Source of the DNA: Oxalobacteraceae bacterium UBA5157 | GTDB taxonomy: Bacteria > Pseudomonadota > Gammaproteobacteria > Burkholderiales > Burkholderiaceae_D | Direction: 5' to 3' | NCBI GenBank assembly: GCA_002415335.1 | Contig: DHXL01000042.1 | Span: 1-6,333 of the forward strand | DNA length: 6,333 nt | Shown here: in pieces, positions 6,074-6,333 of the stretch | Layout of the letters: every line of letters starts with the position of its first letter | Position numbering within the stretch: position 1 is the first letter of the stretch | Program-made: the position numbers and the translations under genes | The notes under the pieces: generated by a model | What the model saw: the letters and a program-made list of their open reading frames with translations, nothing else | Databases searched by the model: none | What the model was told of the DNA's origin: nothing

Positions 6074-6333
6074 ATGGAATTCGATTATTCGCCGAAGGTG
6101 CTGCAACTGCGTCAGCGCGTCAAGGACTTCATCGACGAGTTCGCGATGCCGAACGAACAGCGGCGTAACGACGAGCTCGCCGAAAATGCAAAGAACGGGA
6201 ATGCCTACGGCACTTATCCGCTGCTGGAAGAGCTGAAGGAAAAAGCGCGCGAAGCCGGGCTCTGGAATCTGTTCCTGCCGGAGTCGGAACTCGGCGCCGG
6301 CTTGAAGAACCTCGAGTACGCACCGCTCGCCGA
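6074..6333 (+). CDS. Acyl-CoA dehydrogenase family protein, N-terminal part (cut by window edge)
   Basis: The first 86 codons of an FAD-dependent acyl-CoA dehydrogenase, open to the window end with two bases of the next codon. Full-length members have about 400 residues, so only the start of the N-terminal helical domain is here. The protein begins MEFDYSPKVLQLRQRVKDFI and carries LLEELKEKAREAGLWNLFLP (50-69) and ESELGAGLKNLEYAPLA (70-86), a pattern typical of the ACAD10/ACAD11-like bacterial group. These enzymes introduce the alpha-beta double bond in acyl-CoA substrates in the cytoplasm; chain-length preference and the catalytic glutamate lie beyond the window. AAAGGGA at 6062-6068 gives a good Shine-Dalgarno for ATG 6074. 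The divergent LysR gene is its likely regulator. The family call is secure; the substrate is unknown. Confidence 0.93.
   Translation, partial: MEFDYSPKVLQLRQRVKDFIDEFAMPNEQRRNDELAENAKNGNAYGTYPLLEELKEKAREAGLWNLFLPESELGAGLKNLEYAPLA

Overview
The window looks like ordinary chromosomal DNA of a GC-rich betaproteobacterium, plausibly of the Burkholderiales/Oxalobacteraceae type. The basis is the high G+C, the group-2 orotidine-5'-phosphate decarboxylase, and the general look of the LysR regulator, NagZ and acyl-CoA dehydrogenase proteins. This assignment is inferred from protein character and was not tested by a search. I see no rRNA, tRNA, CRISPR array, insertion sequence or phage gene.

Layout. 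Positions 1-357 (minus) hold the N-terminal part of a LemA-family lipoprotein, cut by the window edge. Positions 397-1282 (minus) hold an EamA/DMT-type permease gene whose reading frame breaks once near 1112-1135. Divergent from it, with 56 bases between the start codons, is an intact pyrF (1339-2160, plus), the last step of UMP synthesis. Positions 2161-2465 contain no intact gene. They carry what looks like the 3' end of a SIS-domain sugar-phosphate isomerase/deaminase gene (recognisable from about 2301 to 2420), lying directly upstream of a nagZ-type glycoside hydrolase family 3 gene (2466-3944). An aldose 1-epimerase-like gene follows on the same strand (4032-4922). A LysR-type regulator (4975-5883, minus) converges on the epimerase gene and is divergent from an acyl-CoA dehydrogenase gene (6074 to the window end, plus, truncated).

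How the genes fit together. The isomerase remnant, NagZ and the sugar epimerase suggest a former or partial amino-sugar or cell-wall-recycling cluster that lost its upstream part next to pyrF. The LysR/acyl-CoA dehydrogenase pair has the usual divergent regulator-target arrangement. The 190-base region between them contains a T-N11-A motif, a possible 24-codon leader ORF and a GC-rich stem-loop just upstream of the dehydrogenase ribosome binding site.

The most useful oddities are the frameshifted permease, the isomerase remnant, the leader-ORF plus stem-loop upstream of the dehydrogenase, and a perfect 14-base palindrome abutting the epimerase start codon. I do not see convincing evidence of a wholly new biological system.
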